Made by a program: the position numbers and the translations under genes
Source: Desulfoluna limicola
GTDB taxonomy: Bacteria > Desulfobacterota > Desulfobacteria > Desulfobacterales > Desulfolunaceae
NCBI RefSeq assembly: GCF_021654575.1
Contig: NZ_AP024488.1
Coordinates: 1,612,001-1,676,000 of the forward strand
Direction of reading: 5' to 3'
Length of the DNA stretch: 64,000 nt
Notes under the pieces: generated by a model
Told to the model about the DNA's origin: nothing
Databases searched by the model: none
What the model saw: the letters and a program-made list of their open reading frames with translations, nothing else
Shown here: positions 34,295-43,175 of the stretch, in pieces
How positions within the stretch are numbered: position 1 is the first letter of the stretch
How the letters are laid out: each line of letters starts with the position of its first letter

Positions 34295-35482
34295 ATGGAT
34301 AAAGACGAATTTATCACCATTCTCAAGGCTCACCTTGCGCCTGTTTTGAAAGCGACCGTCAATGACCTTGCCTTGGCTTCACACCGAAAGCACAACATGG
34401 TCGCCTACATCTCTCATTCCGAGATTGCGCTGAAGCCCAGCCCGGATGCCGATTATCGAATTGTCCTGACCCGAATCCCCGGATTTACCCCGGAGGAACG
34501 TAAAATCGCCGAAGATTTTGTTCGGGAGATGATCTGCATGCACAAGGTGAACGCGGGCGATTACAAAGCCGAGCTGCTCTCGTTTTTGCCCATGCGGGCA
34601 ATCTGTCGGCACCTGGGCAGCTCTGACTCCATTCGAAAGCTGCTGTTTCAATTCGATCTCTGGGCTTCACGAACTTACGAAGGGCACTCGATCACGGCCT
34701 CCATCGGCATTGACCATGACGCCACAGAGGGTACCGTCACCCTTGATGAGGTGTTTGCCCATGATTTTTCAGCGGTTCTCACCAATGGGTTTGATACACT
34801 CATGGTTGTGACACCCGAGGGGAAAATATACCGGTCGGGTCAACTGGATGGCAATGAGTCGCCTCAATACGCCCCGTATCGCATGCGCAATATCGCAAAT
34901 TGGACCACACGAACAAAAATTGCGGTGGTATTGAATCAACTTGGCGAGCAGCTTGTGTTTCGGGATAAAAAACTTCTTTTTGCCAAGCGGCGTGGCGTGT
35001 GGATGTACTACCCCCATGAACAGACACTTGCCCAAATGCAACCGCCCGAGAGTCGTGCCCTCCGAACGGCACTTTACCAGAGCTGTCTCGATGTTTCGTA
35101 TGCGAGATCAGGGGGGTGCATTGGTGTTGTGAAATCAGGGAACCGGCGTGCCGTCCTGGAATGGATTGGCGATGATGACCGACTGGATGCAAAATCGGTC
35201 AGTGTGAAGTCCAAGGTGATCGGTGCCATGGTGAAAACAAGGTTTCAATCACTGGACCGCCGGTTAAGGCAGGAGTTGCTCGGACTCGACGGTGCCATGA
35301 TCCTCTCCCACCAGGGAGATGTGCTTGCGGTGGGCGCCATCATCAGTGTGCCCCCCGGCAGTGGGGGAGGCGGCCGAAGGGCTGCCGCCATGCGCCTGAG
35401 TGAATTGGGACTGGGTATCAAGATTTCCGAAGACGGAGAAATTGTGGGGTATAAGGGCAGAGAGATCGCCTATGTTACCTAA
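34295..35482 (+). CDS. diadenylate-cyclase (DisA_N)-like protein with novel N-terminal region
   Basis: This 395-residue soluble protein has a C-terminal DAC/DisA_N-like domain over about residues 225-395, with DGA (332-334), a glycine-rich loop, RRAAA (361-365) and ISEDGEIVG. In canonical cyclases the second motif reads TRHRAA; here it is GGRRAAA, so the first Arg and the His are changed and c-di-AMP synthesis is uncertain. The N-terminal 220 residues show no domain I know and may be a sensor. There is no membrane segment, unlike CdaA. A DisA-type helix-hairpin-helix DNA-binding tail is absent. Confidence 0.7.
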   Translation: MDKDEFITILKAHLAPVLKATVNDLALASHRKHNMVAYISHSEIALKPSPDADYRIVLTRIPGFTPEERKIAEDFVREMICMHKVNAGDYKAELLSFLPMRAICRHLGSSDSIRKLLFQFDLWASRTYEGHSITASIGIDHDATEGTVTLDEVFAHDFSAVLTNGFDTLMVVTPEGKIYRSGQLDGNESPQYAPYRMRNIANWTTRTKIAVVLNQLGEQLVFRDKKLLFAKRRGVWMYYPHEQTLAQMQPPESRALRTALYQSCLDVSYARSGGCIGVVKSGNRRAVLEWIGDDDRLDAKSVSVKSKVIGAMVKTRFQSLDRRLRQELLGLDGAMILSHQGDVLAVGAIISVPPGSGGGGRRAAAMRLSELGLGIKISEDGEIVGYKGREIAYVT

Positions 35483-35684
35483 GCGGTGCCCCTCGTATAA
35501 ACCCGATGCAGTCTGGGCCGTCACGTTTTCGATAACGCTCGTCAACTTCTTCTGGACAGACATTCGAAATTATGAGCGTATGCACGTCCACCAAAAGGCG
35601 GGGCGCATTCGGACGACCTGGAACCAGCGCCTCCCATATAACCCGAATGGCCAGACCCCTTGCCCTGCATAAGGACCCACTCAC

Positions 35685-36326
35685 ATGGAATCTATCGAAG
35701 CCTATTTTAAATTTTTCATCGGCCTTATTGCCATTGTCAACCCGATTGGGGCCGTACCCATCTTTCTGAATGCCTGTCAGGGGCAGAGTCCCGCTGAACG
35801 GAAAAGCACGGTCACAACGGCTTCCACCACCGTCTTTTTCGTGCTATCTGTCTCCCTGATCTCCGGTGAAGCGATTCTCAGGGGGTTCGGCATCTCCATG
35901 GCTTCGTTTCGCGTGGCGGGTGGGCTCCTGATTCTTCTGATGTCCTTGAGCATGATTCAGGCCAAGACAAGCGGGGCCAAACAGACCAAAGAGGAGGCGG
36001 ATGACCTGGAGTCCAAGGAGAGTGTTTCTGTGGTTCCCCTGGGCATTCCGTTGCTTGCAGGGCCGGGGGCCATAAGTACGGTGATTCTCTATGCCCAGCG
36101 CCACAACACCCTGTCCCATTACCTGATGCTTTTTCTCGTTATTGTCAGCGTGGGCCTGAGTTCCTGGGTTGCCTTGCGCCTTGCCCCAGTCATTGCCGAT
36201 CGACTCGGAAAGACAGGGATCAACATCATCACCCGTATCATGGGTCTTCTCATGGCCGCCATCGGGATCGAGTTTATGGCAAACGGTTTCAAAATGCTCT
36301 TCCCGTTTCTTGCAACCATCGGGTGA
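35685..36326 (+). CDS. MarC-family integral membrane protein
   Basis: This 213-residue protein has six helices. Helix 1 (FFIGLIAIVNPIGAVPIFL) carries the conserved NPIGAVPIF motif, and the second half mirrors it with VPLGIPLLAGPGAISTVILYA. MarC/YhgN/SnatA proteins are six-helix inner-membrane proteins, some reported to carry amino acids; no role is proven here. A weak AAGGA is upstream. It is about 200 bp downstream of the DAC-like gene and probably separate from it. The gap 36327-36594 holds no gene. Confidence 0.88.
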   Translation: MESIEAYFKFFIGLIAIVNPIGAVPIFLNACQGQSPAERKSTVTTASTTVFFVLSVSLISGEAILRGFGISMASFRVAGGLLILLMSLSMIQAKTSGAKQTKEEADDLESKESVSVVPLGIPLLAGPGAISTVILYAQRHNTLSHYLMLFLVIVSVGLSSWVALRLAPVIADRLGKTGINIITRIMGLLMAAIGIEFMANGFKMLFPFLATIG

Positions 36327-36594
36327 CCGTTCAGCCCAGGGCAGCGTTCAGATCCCGGATTCCGACAAACGGGCCCTGCAATTGAGGTGTCCTGTGCCAT
36401 CCAACCAACGCGGCCGGATAGAGACCAGCGTGATGCGTGCCTCTCTTCTCAACAGAAAAAAGGCCACGGAAGCCACGAAAGACGATGCAACACCATCGGA
36501 ACAGATATGATCATGGATTGATTTTTACGTCACGGCCGGGCCGGTATGAGACGTGAGCCCGGAAAGACAGATTGACTACTTTATGGAGGTGTAT

Positions 36595-37161
36595 ATGAAG
36601 GTTGTGACACTGCTTGGCAGCGCACGGAAAAAAGGCAACACAGCGCGCGTGCTGGGTTGGGTGGAAGAAGAGTTGAAAGCCCTCGGGCATGAGGTGGAGC
36701 GCATTGAGCTTGCAAACAAAGAGATCAAAGGGTGTCTGGGCTGTGCAAAATGCAAGGAGACTCCTGATGCCATCGCATGCATTCAAAAAGATGACGCCGA
36801 AGGCGTCCTTGAAAAAATGATTGAAGCCGACGTCACTCTCTTTACCTCGCCAGCATATTTCTGGGGGTTTACTGCCCAGGTAAAATCCCTCATGGATCGA
36901 AGCTGGAGCCTGGTGACAGGGTTCCACACCCCCGATCATGCATCCCTGGTGGAGGGGCAGAAGCAGGCCCTGCTCGTGACCGGAGGCGGCCAGTACGACA
37001 ACAACGTTGAACCTCTGTTTACGGCCTTCGGCCGTCTCCAGAACTTTTACAAAGCGGTAAACGCCGGCGAGCTTTTTATTGGTGGGTGCACCATCGACGG
37101 CACCATGCCGGAAGACGCAAAAGAAAGGGCCGTCGCTTTTGCCCGGGGTATTGTGGAGTAA
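36595..37161 (+). CDS. NAD(P)H-dependent FMN reductase / iron-sulfur flavoprotein-like
   Basis: This 188-residue flavodoxin-like protein has the FMN phosphate loop GSARKKGNT (residues 8-16), the cysteine motif CLGCAKC (about 47-53), and TSPAYFWGFTAQVKSLMDR (about 86-104), all typical of the FMN_red family. The CxxCxxC part resembles iron-sulfur flavoproteins, but the usual fourth ligand is uncertain (ACIQ follows). It should be a cytosolic flavin or quinone reductase. GGAGGTG precedes the ATG. It has its own terminator at 37202. Confidence 0.82.
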   Translation: MKVVTLLGSARKKGNTARVLGWVEEELKALGHEVERIELANKEIKGCLGCAKCKETPDAIACIQKDDAEGVLEKMIEADVTLFTSPAYFWGFTAQVKSLMDRSWSLVTGFHTPDHASLVEGQKQALLVTGGGQYDNNVEPLFTAFGRLQNFYKAVNAGELFIGGCTIDGTMPEDAKERAVAFARGIVE

Positions 37162-37201
37162 GGGGTCGTTTCAAACAACGTGATGGCCCTTAAGTGTAAA
37201 G

Positions 37202-37224
37202 AAACCCGGGCACTGCCCGGGTTT
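37202..37224 (+). terminator. rho-independent terminator of the flavin reductase gene
   Basis: AACCCGGGCA pairs closely with TGCCCGGGTT, followed by TTCCTGTT. It lies 40 nt after the stop. Confidence 0.78.
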
Positions 37225-37407
37225 TCCTGTTAAGATGAAGACGTTGACATCCTGTTTATGACTTCACATGCCTGTGTCATGTTTCACGCATCATCCATAC
37301 CACTCTTCCTCTCCCATTCGTCACTCAAAGGGCTCCCCCCTGCCGAGCAACTGAAACCAGGCACGAGAATCCCCTTTTGGCCTCCTTGATGCCATCAACG
37401 CGACCCT

Positions 37408-37441
37408 GCTTTTCAAGGTGGCACACCTTGCAGTCGGAGGC
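37408..37441 (-). repeat. interspersed repeat, type I tip in the GH5 leader
   Basis: GCTTTTCAAGGTGGCACACC is followed by TTGCAGTCGGAGGC, a slightly decayed inverted tip 46 bp upstream of the GH5 start codon. Nothing else is seen in 37225-37487. Confidence 0.65.
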
Positions 37442-37487
37442 TGTTTTTCCAAACCCTTGCACTGGGAGGCGCAATCAAACAAACGCC

Positions 37488-38597
37488 ATGAAAAATCACC
37501 TTATCAACCTGATGGTTTGTCTGGTGCTCATCAGTTCTGGAACTTTATCCATGGCGGGTACCGTGGATAAATTTCAACTCTGGGATACCCCGGGTTACTT
37601 CAAGGGATTCAACGCAGGGTACTGGAGCAGCCATGATGACCATGAAAAGACAACACAAGACATACTCGACCTGAAGGCGACCGGCGCAAACCTCGTTAAA
37701 ATCAATATATACGGGGGCACGGTTGACTGGAAGCCACCTTACGGGGAAATAAAAGAGGCGCGTCAGTGGCTGCATCGCATGATAGAGATGGCCAGGGAAG
37801 CGGGGCTCTACTACATCATCGATGTTCGGGCCGGACCCGGCAGGAGGGATGTGTCCGATGAGGATCAAAACACCATCTGGACTTCAAAGGCAGAGCAGAA
37901 AAAATACGCCCACATGCTTGTGGGCTATGTCCGCAGGTATGGGGACGATCCACTCTTTGTCGGGCTTAACCTGATGGTGGAGCCCAACCCGCTCTGGAAA
38001 GAGGTTGAAGACGACACCATTGAATCACCTCAGGAGTTGAAACAGGCCCTGCATGAGAGGGGCATGGATATCCATGGGATGTTTCATTTTTTTATAACAG
38101 AGATTCGAAAGGTTCACAGCAAGCTTCCCTTGATCGTACAGAACATTGAGTACTCGGACCCCCAGTGGTGGGGACTCATGGAAAAGTACGCCGATCCGCG
38201 TATCGTCTACGATGTCCACTCCTATGTGCCGGTTGGCTATTCCCATGCAGAAAGGCCTTACAAACGGACGTACCCCGGCAGGTACTGGTGCCGGGCCTTA
38301 GGGGAGGATGCCCTGTTTAATCGAGAGCTTCTGGAGCAAGTGGTTTTTAAAGAGGTGACCCTGTTTCAGAAAACACACGGCATCCCCATTCTGCTGGGTG
38401 AGTTCGGAATGGAGTTCCCCCAAGCCGGGGGAGAGGCCTACCTCTCCGATCATGTGGACATCGCCAAAAAAGAGGGGTGGCATTTTTGCCTCTGGAGCTA
38501 CCGATCCAACGACCCCGAGAGCCGGCGCCATATCAATTTTGACCCCGAAAAATGGAATGAATCCTACTGGATGGAAGTCAAGAGCTGGTTCCAGTAA
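37488..38597 (+). CDS. secreted glycoside hydrolase family 5 (cellulase-like)
   Basis: This 369-residue enzyme has a signal peptide (LINLMVCLVLISSGTLSMAG), so it is exported. A TIM barrel follows with FKGFNAGYWSS, LKATGANLVKINIYGG, the acid/base Glu165 in LNLMVEPN (NEP-like), HSYVP, and the nucleophile Glu305 in LLGEFGMEF. These are the GH5 hallmarks; the target would be a beta-glucan or mannan. The start is placed before the signal peptide, and the GGGAGG upstream is rather far (about 17 nt). It is a single gene with no other sugar enzymes nearby. Confidence 0.83.
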   Translation: MKNHLINLMVCLVLISSGTLSMAGTVDKFQLWDTPGYFKGFNAGYWSSHDDHEKTTQDILDLKATGANLVKINIYGGTVDWKPPYGEIKEARQWLHRMIEMAREAGLYYIIDVRAGPGRRDVSDEDQNTIWTSKAEQKKYAHMLVGYVRRYGDDPLFVGLNLMVEPNPLWKEVEDDTIESPQELKQALHERGMDIHGMFHFFITEIRKVHSKLPLIVQNIEYSDPQWWGLMEKYADPRIVYDVHSYVPVGYSHAERPYKRTYPGRYWCRALGEDALFNRELLEQVVFKEVTLFQKTHGIPILLGEFGMEFPQAGGEAYLSDHVDIAKKEGWHFCLWSYRSNDPESRRHINFDPEKWNESYWMEVKSWFQ

Positions 38598-38600
38598 AGG

Positions 38601-38793
38601 GCCTGCGGCGGCAAGGTGTGCCACCTTGAAAGCAGCTTGCGGATGCGTTTTGCCCCTCGTTCCTCGGGGCAAATCACACCCGCCTTTGATTCGGACAGAA
38701 CCCGGCTCAAGTTTAGCAACTCTGTTTGTCAAACTTTTCAAAAGTTTGGCCCCCGGCAGGGCCGCCGGAGGCAATATTGAGCCGAATAGTTGC
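38601..38793 (+). repeat. interspersed repeat, near full-length
   Basis: It starts 3 nt after the GH5 stop with GCCTGCGGCGG and the type I hairpin AAGGTG-TGC-CACCTT. The central hairpin GCGG...CCGC (38639-38683) lies around CCCTCGTTCCTCGGG. The CTGTTTGTCAAAC arm, CCCCGGCAGGGCCGCCGG palindrome and GTTGC end at 38793 follow. Confidence 0.83.
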
Positions 38794-38882
38794 GATAATC
38801 CTTTACATTTACGCGCCCCAAGGCCATAGAGAGGCGTCCTTATTCGAACATCCATCATCACCCAAACCGCAAGGAACCGCTC

Positions 38883-39428
38883 TTGGCTCTTAAAGCAACC
38901 ATCTTTAAAACCGAACTGCAGGTCAGCGATCTTGATCGTCACCATTATGAGACATACAACCTTACCGTAGCAAAGCATCCGTCGGAAACCGATGAACGGA
39001 TGATGATTCGCCTTCTCGCCTTTGCCCTTTTTGCCGACGAGAACCTGTCCTTTACCCGTGGCCTCAGCACTGACAGTGAACCCGAACTCTGGAAAATAAG
39101 CCCTTCAGGTGAAATCGAGCTCTGGGTCGAGCTTGGCATGCCGGACGAAAAGAGAATTCGCAAGGCCTGCGGAAAGGCCGATCAGGTTGTCATTGTCAGC
39201 TATGGCGAAAACAAAGCGGAACCCTGGTGGCAGAAGAACAGTGAGGCCCTGAATCGCTGTCGCAACCTCAGCGTGCTGTACATTCCCCTATCCAGCGGCG
39301 GCGACCTCGCAGCCATGGTAAACCGCACCATGCAGCTCCAGTTTACAATCGATGACGGCCAGGTCTGGATCATCTCCGAAGGCGACACGATCGACATCAT
39401 TCCAGCCACTTGGAAAGAGGTGGGGTAG
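38883..39428 (+). CDS. yaeQ: YaeQ family protein
   Basis: This 181-residue protein closely matches the E. coli YaeQ pattern: MALKATIFKTELQVSDLDR, RHPSE-like KHPSETDERMMIRLL, LSFTRGLSTDSEPELW, ELWVELGMPDEKRIRKA and DRTM-like NRTMQLQ. YaeQ has a PD-(D/E)XK nuclease-like fold, and its role is unclear (linked to RfaH suppression in E. coli). The start is TTG at 38883, preceded by AAGGA at a normal distance; the homology begins exactly there. It is single, followed by the TRIC-like gene 140 bp on. Confidence 0.88.
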   Translation: MALKATIFKTELQVSDLDRHHYETYNLTVAKHPSETDERMMIRLLAFALFADENLSFTRGLSTDSEPELWKISPSGEIELWVELGMPDEKRIRKACGKADQVVIVSYGENKAEPWWQKNSEALNRCRNLSVLYIPLSSGGDLAAMVNRTMQLQFTIDDGQVWIISEGDTIDIIPATWKEVG

Positions 39429-39567
39429 GGGGCCATCACGGGCTTTTTTGAATGGCGCTTCATTTTTTCCGGTAAGGGCGCCATAACCGTTGACAGGCCC
39501 CGTTGAATCATGTTTATCTCCTCCGTTTTTCGACGTGTCATCTTTATCCAAAAGGAACAAACGGAGC

Positions 39568-40182
39568 ATGATTCTGCATCATCTTTACATACTCGGAATT
39601 ACAGTGGAAGCGATCACCGGAGCCCTGAAAGCAGGTACCAAAAAAATGGACGTTTTCGGGGTGATCATCATCGCCTGCGCCACGGCCATCGGAGGCGGGA
39701 ATATCCGTGACATGCTTCTCGGGAACTACCCCATCTCCTGGGTGGGGCATCCGGAATACATTGTCATCACAACCTGTGCCGCGCTTATCACCATCCTTCT
39801 TTCTCCATTCATGAAGTACTTCCACCGGGTCTTTCTGATTCTCGATGCCCTGGGACTGGTGACGTTTACCATTATCGGGGTGCGCATGACCCTGGCTTTA
39901 GGGCATGGCTTTATTGTCGCCTCCATCATGGGTGTAATCACCGGTGTTTCAGGGGGCATTATTCGTGATGTCCTTTGCCGGGATATCCCGCTCGTCTTCC
40001 AGAAAGAGGTCTATGCCGGCGTGTCCATTGTCTCCGCGTGGTTGTTTCTTTTTCTTCACGCACGCGGGATGACAGAGCTCTCGGCCATTCTGATCACCCT
40101 TGCCACCGGGTTCTCCCTCAGGCTCCTTGCCATTTACTGCAACCTCGAAATACCCAAGTTCAACTACACCCAAAGCCAATAA
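39568..40182 (+). CDS. TRIC-type cation channel / UPF0126 membrane protein
   Basis: This 204-residue protein has seven helices made of two YadS-like repeats. Each repeat has a signature: AITGALKAGTKKMDVFG with GGGNIRDMLLG in the first, and GVITGVSGGIIRDVLCRDIPLVF in the second. This is the YicG/TRIC family, which forms trimeric potassium-permeable channels in prokaryotes. CGGAG precedes the ATG. It is followed 95 bp later by the PBP1B gene, with no clear functional link. Confidence 0.87.
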   Translation: MILHHLYILGITVEAITGALKAGTKKMDVFGVIIIACATAIGGGNIRDMLLGNYPISWVGHPEYIVITTCAALITILLSPFMKYFHRVFLILDALGLVTFTIIGVRMTLALGHGFIVASIMGVITGVSGGIIRDVLCRDIPLVFQKEVYAGVSIVSAWLFLFLHARGMTELSAILITLATGFSLRLLAIYCNLEIPKFNYTQSQ

Positions 40183-40277
40183 TCAAGCGGGATACCTCTG
40201 TTCATTCTGCCATGGTTCGATTATGATACCCGCCAGCGCATGGGCGCTGACCATTCATTTGATATCGGGCAAGGGTT

Positions 40278-42578
40278 ATGATTCGCTGGATTAAATACTG
40301 TGTAAAGGCAGGCATCGCACTGGGGCTCCTCGGTTTGATAGCCGCATCAATCTATTGCTGGCACCTCACCGGACTTGTTGAGGATCGTTTTTCAGGCCGG
40401 AAGTGGCAGATCCCGTCGGTGATCTATTCGGATACCACCCTGTTGTACACCGGTCGCAAGGTGAACCTGGATTCCTTCAAGGAGCGTCTTAAAGGCATCG
40501 GTTACCGGCCGACAGGGGACTCCCCGCATAAAAAGGGGGATTACCGAGTGTCCGGAAATGAGCTTGAGATTTACCTCAACGACCTCAATGTTCCGGGAAA
40601 AACCCGGTTCGGGTTTCCACTTCTCCTGACACTTAAAAACAATGCCATCGCCTCCATGGTACGACGGGATTCGGGGCAGCCGGTCCCCATTCTCGAGCTG
40701 GAACCAGAAGTCCTCATGCGGTATTTTGGCAAAACCCGTGAGCTCAGGCAGGTGGTCCCCATTGATGAGATCCCCGAAAGCCTCCAGTATGCGGTGATGG
40801 CTGCCGAAGATGCACGATTCTACACCCATTTTGGCATCGACCCACGGGGCATCCTGAGAGCTGTCTACACCAACCTGAGGCACGGTGCCATTCGCCAGGG
40901 GGGCTCGACGCTGACCCAGCAACTGGCAAAAAACTACTTTCTCACCCCGGAGCGCACCTTCTCCCGAAAACTGAACGAGCTTTTCATCTCCCTTGCCATT
41001 GAGCTCAAGTATGGCAAAGACGAGATCCTCGGCATTTATCTCAACGAGATCTATTTCGGCCAGAAAGGCTCGGCATCCGTCAACGGGGCAGGGGAGGCGG
41101 CAAAGTTCTACTTCAACAAACGGGTCCAGGATCTTTCCCTGGCCGAGTCCGCAACCATTGCAGGTCTCATCAAGGGTCCGAACCTCTACTCCCCGTACAG
41201 AAACATGGAGCGGTCCCTCAAGCGCCGGAACAGCGTCCTTGACTCGATGTTCAAGAACGGCTGGATCACCGCCGCAGACCTTGAAGAGGCCTCGGCAACG
41301 CCCATCAAGGTCTCGGGTTTCCAGGCCTACAGCCAGACAGCGCCTTATTTTCTGGACTATGTCTCCTCTCAGGTAAAAGAGGTCTATCCCGCCACCACCT
41401 TGTCCAGCATGGGGTTTTCCATTTTCACCACCCTGGACACCCAGGTGCAGGCCGCAGCGGAGCGGGCCCTTGACCTGGGGCTGGCCCGGCTGGAGCAAAA
41501 GAACCCGAAACTAAAGCGCAGCAACCCTGCCGAGAGGCTTCAGGGTGCCATCGTGGTGCTGCAACCCCGAACGGGAAACATCCTGGCCATGGTCGGCGGG
41601 CGTGATTACAAGGTAAGCCAGTTCAATCGGGCCACACAGGCCAAAAGGCAGCCTGGGAGCTGTTTCAAACCCATTGTCGCCTCGGTCCTCCTGGATCAAT
41701 TCAAACCCTCGGACATTCTGTCCAACGAAAAAACCGATTATGTCGTAGACAACAAGACCTGGACACCGAACAATTTCAGTGAACAAAAAGAGAAGAGCCT
41801 CACGGTTCGAGACATGCTCCGGGTTTCAAGCAACCGGGCTGCCGTGGACATGCTGGTTCGAGGCGGCACAAAGCGGACGGCAAATCGGTTGAAACAGTTT
41901 CACCTTTCCACCCCGGTCCCCCCCTGGCCCTCCATGGTGCTCGGTGCCTCTGAAGTCATTCCCATGGAGCTTGCGAGGGCTTACGCGGTTTTTGCATCGG
42001 ATGGCATCCAGCCATACCCCCTGTCCCTTAAAGACGTGATGGATGAAACCGGAGAGTTTCTTGTGGGCAGGCGCATGGAGATCGAGCCCGTCCTTTCACC
42101 CGGAGAGGCGTATCTCATCACCTCCATGCTGGAAAGCGCGGTAAAAAAGGGAACCGGGCGTGCCCTTGCCCGGTATGGCGTCGATTTTCCCGTGGCCGGA
42201 AAAACAGGGACCACCAACAATTTTCGAGACGCCTGGTTTGTGGGCTATACCCCTGATCTTCTGGCCCTGGTGTGGGTGGGGTTTGACAACAACGAGCCCA
42301 TATATGCCACAGGCGGTTCTGCCGCCCTTCCCATCTGGGCAGAGCTCGTTTCGGCCATTCCCGGCTATGTGTCGGGAAATGCCTTTGTTCCGCCGCCGGA
42401 TGTTGTTAACATGAAGGTCTGCCGGGAAAGCGGGAATCGTGCCGATGGCTTGCGCTGTCCTGATGCTTACGACGAGTATTTCCTCGAAACCAACCTTCCG
42501 GATGACACCTGTTCGCTTCACAGCGGGTCGTCCCTTCTGGATCGTATGGGCCGTGGGATAAAGCAACTTTTCAACTGA
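40278..42578 (+). CDS. mrcB: bifunctional penicillin-binding protein 1B
   Basis: This 766-residue class A PBP builds peptidoglycan in the periplasm. One N-terminal anchor (about 10-28) is followed by a UB2H-like domain (about 60-150). The GT51 domain has the catalytic Glu177 in AAEDARFYTHFGID and RQGGSTLTQQLAKNYFL. The transpeptidase domain has SCFK (Ser461, Lys464), SSN near 516 and KTGTT (Lys642). The UB2H region indicates the PBP1B type, which in enterobacteria binds the LpoB activator. A small TPR lipoprotein gene follows 107 bp downstream, and an LpoB-like partnership is only a guess. Confidence 0.93.
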   Translation: MIRWIKYCVKAGIALGLLGLIAASIYCWHLTGLVEDRFSGRKWQIPSVIYSDTTLLYTGRKVNLDSFKERLKGIGYRPTGDSPHKKGDYRVSGNELEIYLNDLNVPGKTRFGFPLLLTLKNNAIASMVRRDSGQPVPILELEPEVLMRYFGKTRELRQVVPIDEIPESLQYAVMAAEDARFYTHFGIDPRGILRAVYTNLRHGAIRQGGSTLTQQLAKNYFLTPERTFSRKLNELFISLAIELKYGKDEILGIYLNEIYFGQKGSASVNGAGEAAKFYFNKRVQDLSLAESATIAGLIKGPNLYSPYRNMERSLKRRNSVLDSMFKNGWITAADLEEASATPIKVSGFQAYSQTAPYFLDYVSSQVKEVYPATTLSSMGFSIFTTLDTQVQAAAERALDLGLARLEQKNPKLKRSNPAERLQGAIVVLQPRTGNILAMVGGRDYKVSQFNRATQAKRQPGSCFKPIVASVLLDQFKPSDILSNEKTDYVVDNKTWTPNNFSEQKEKSLTVRDMLRVSSNRAAVDMLVRGGTKRTANRLKQFHLSTPVPPWPSMVLGASEVIPMELARAYAVFASDGIQPYPLSLKDVMDETGEFLVGRRMEIEPVLSPGEAYLITSMLESAVKKGTGRALARYGVDFPVAGKTGTTNNFRDAWFVGYTPDLLALVWVGFDNNEPIYATGGSAALPIWAELVSAIPGYVSGNAFVPPPDVVNMKVCRESGNRADGLRCPDAYDEYFLETNLPDDTCSLHSGSSLLDRMGRGIKQLFN

Positions 42579-42684
42579 CAGATTTCTATAGTCAAAAACG
42601 CGTGGCACTCTGGGGTGAACGTGCACGGAAACAACAAGCAACCTGCTCCTGGGGATCTGAACCGTTACTGTATGTTAATGTGAT

Positions 42685-43161
42685 ATGCGAGACAAACAAG
42701 TTATGTGTCTTAATTTAAAAGCAATATGTATTGGGGTTTTCATGCCGATTCTGTTCTGGGGGTGTACCGCAGGACGTGGGCCGTCGACGGGTGACGGCTC
42801 CTTACCGGCACCTGAATTGATTGCCCCTCCGGATAAAAGCCAGGGGTACCAGGACTCTCGCACGATAGCCTCCCACAATCTCACGTCTCAGGGGTACGAA
42901 TTACTGGAAAGGGGCGACATCGATGGAGCCTTGCGGCTTCTGGAACGGGCTGTGGGGATCAACCCTTCCGACGGTCCCGGCTACTACTACCTGGCCGAAG
43001 CTTGGATTGCCAAGGACAACCTTGATTTGGCTTCCCGGTTCAACTCCCTGGCCTCCATCTACCTGAGAAAAGATCGCACATGGACCAGGCAGGCCAAAGA
43101 CCAGAAACGGCGCATCGATGCAAAGCGCAATGACGGCCAGAGCGTGACACCCTCACAGTAA
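42685..43161 (+). CDS. TPR-containing lipoprotein
   Basis: This 158-residue protein has a lipoprotein signal with lipobox LFWGC (Cys27), a proline-rich linker, and about two TPR units (SQGYELLERGDIDGALRLLER and GPGYYYLAEAWIAKDNLDLA). It should be anchored in the outer or inner membrane and serve as a binding scaffold. It lies between mrcB and an aldo/keto reductase gene, 14 bp before the latter. An internal start at 42703 is possible. An activator role for the neighbouring PBP is possible but unproven. Confidence 0.72.
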   Translation: MRDKQVMCLNLKAICIGVFMPILFWGCTAGRGPSTGDGSLPAPELIAPPDKSQGYQDSRTIASHNLTSQGYELLERGDIDGALRLLERAVGINPSDGPGYYYLAEAWIAKDNLDLASRFNSLASIYLRKDRTWTRQAKDQKRRIDAKRNDGQSVTPSQ

Positions 43162-43175
43162 TCAAGGAATCCCCG

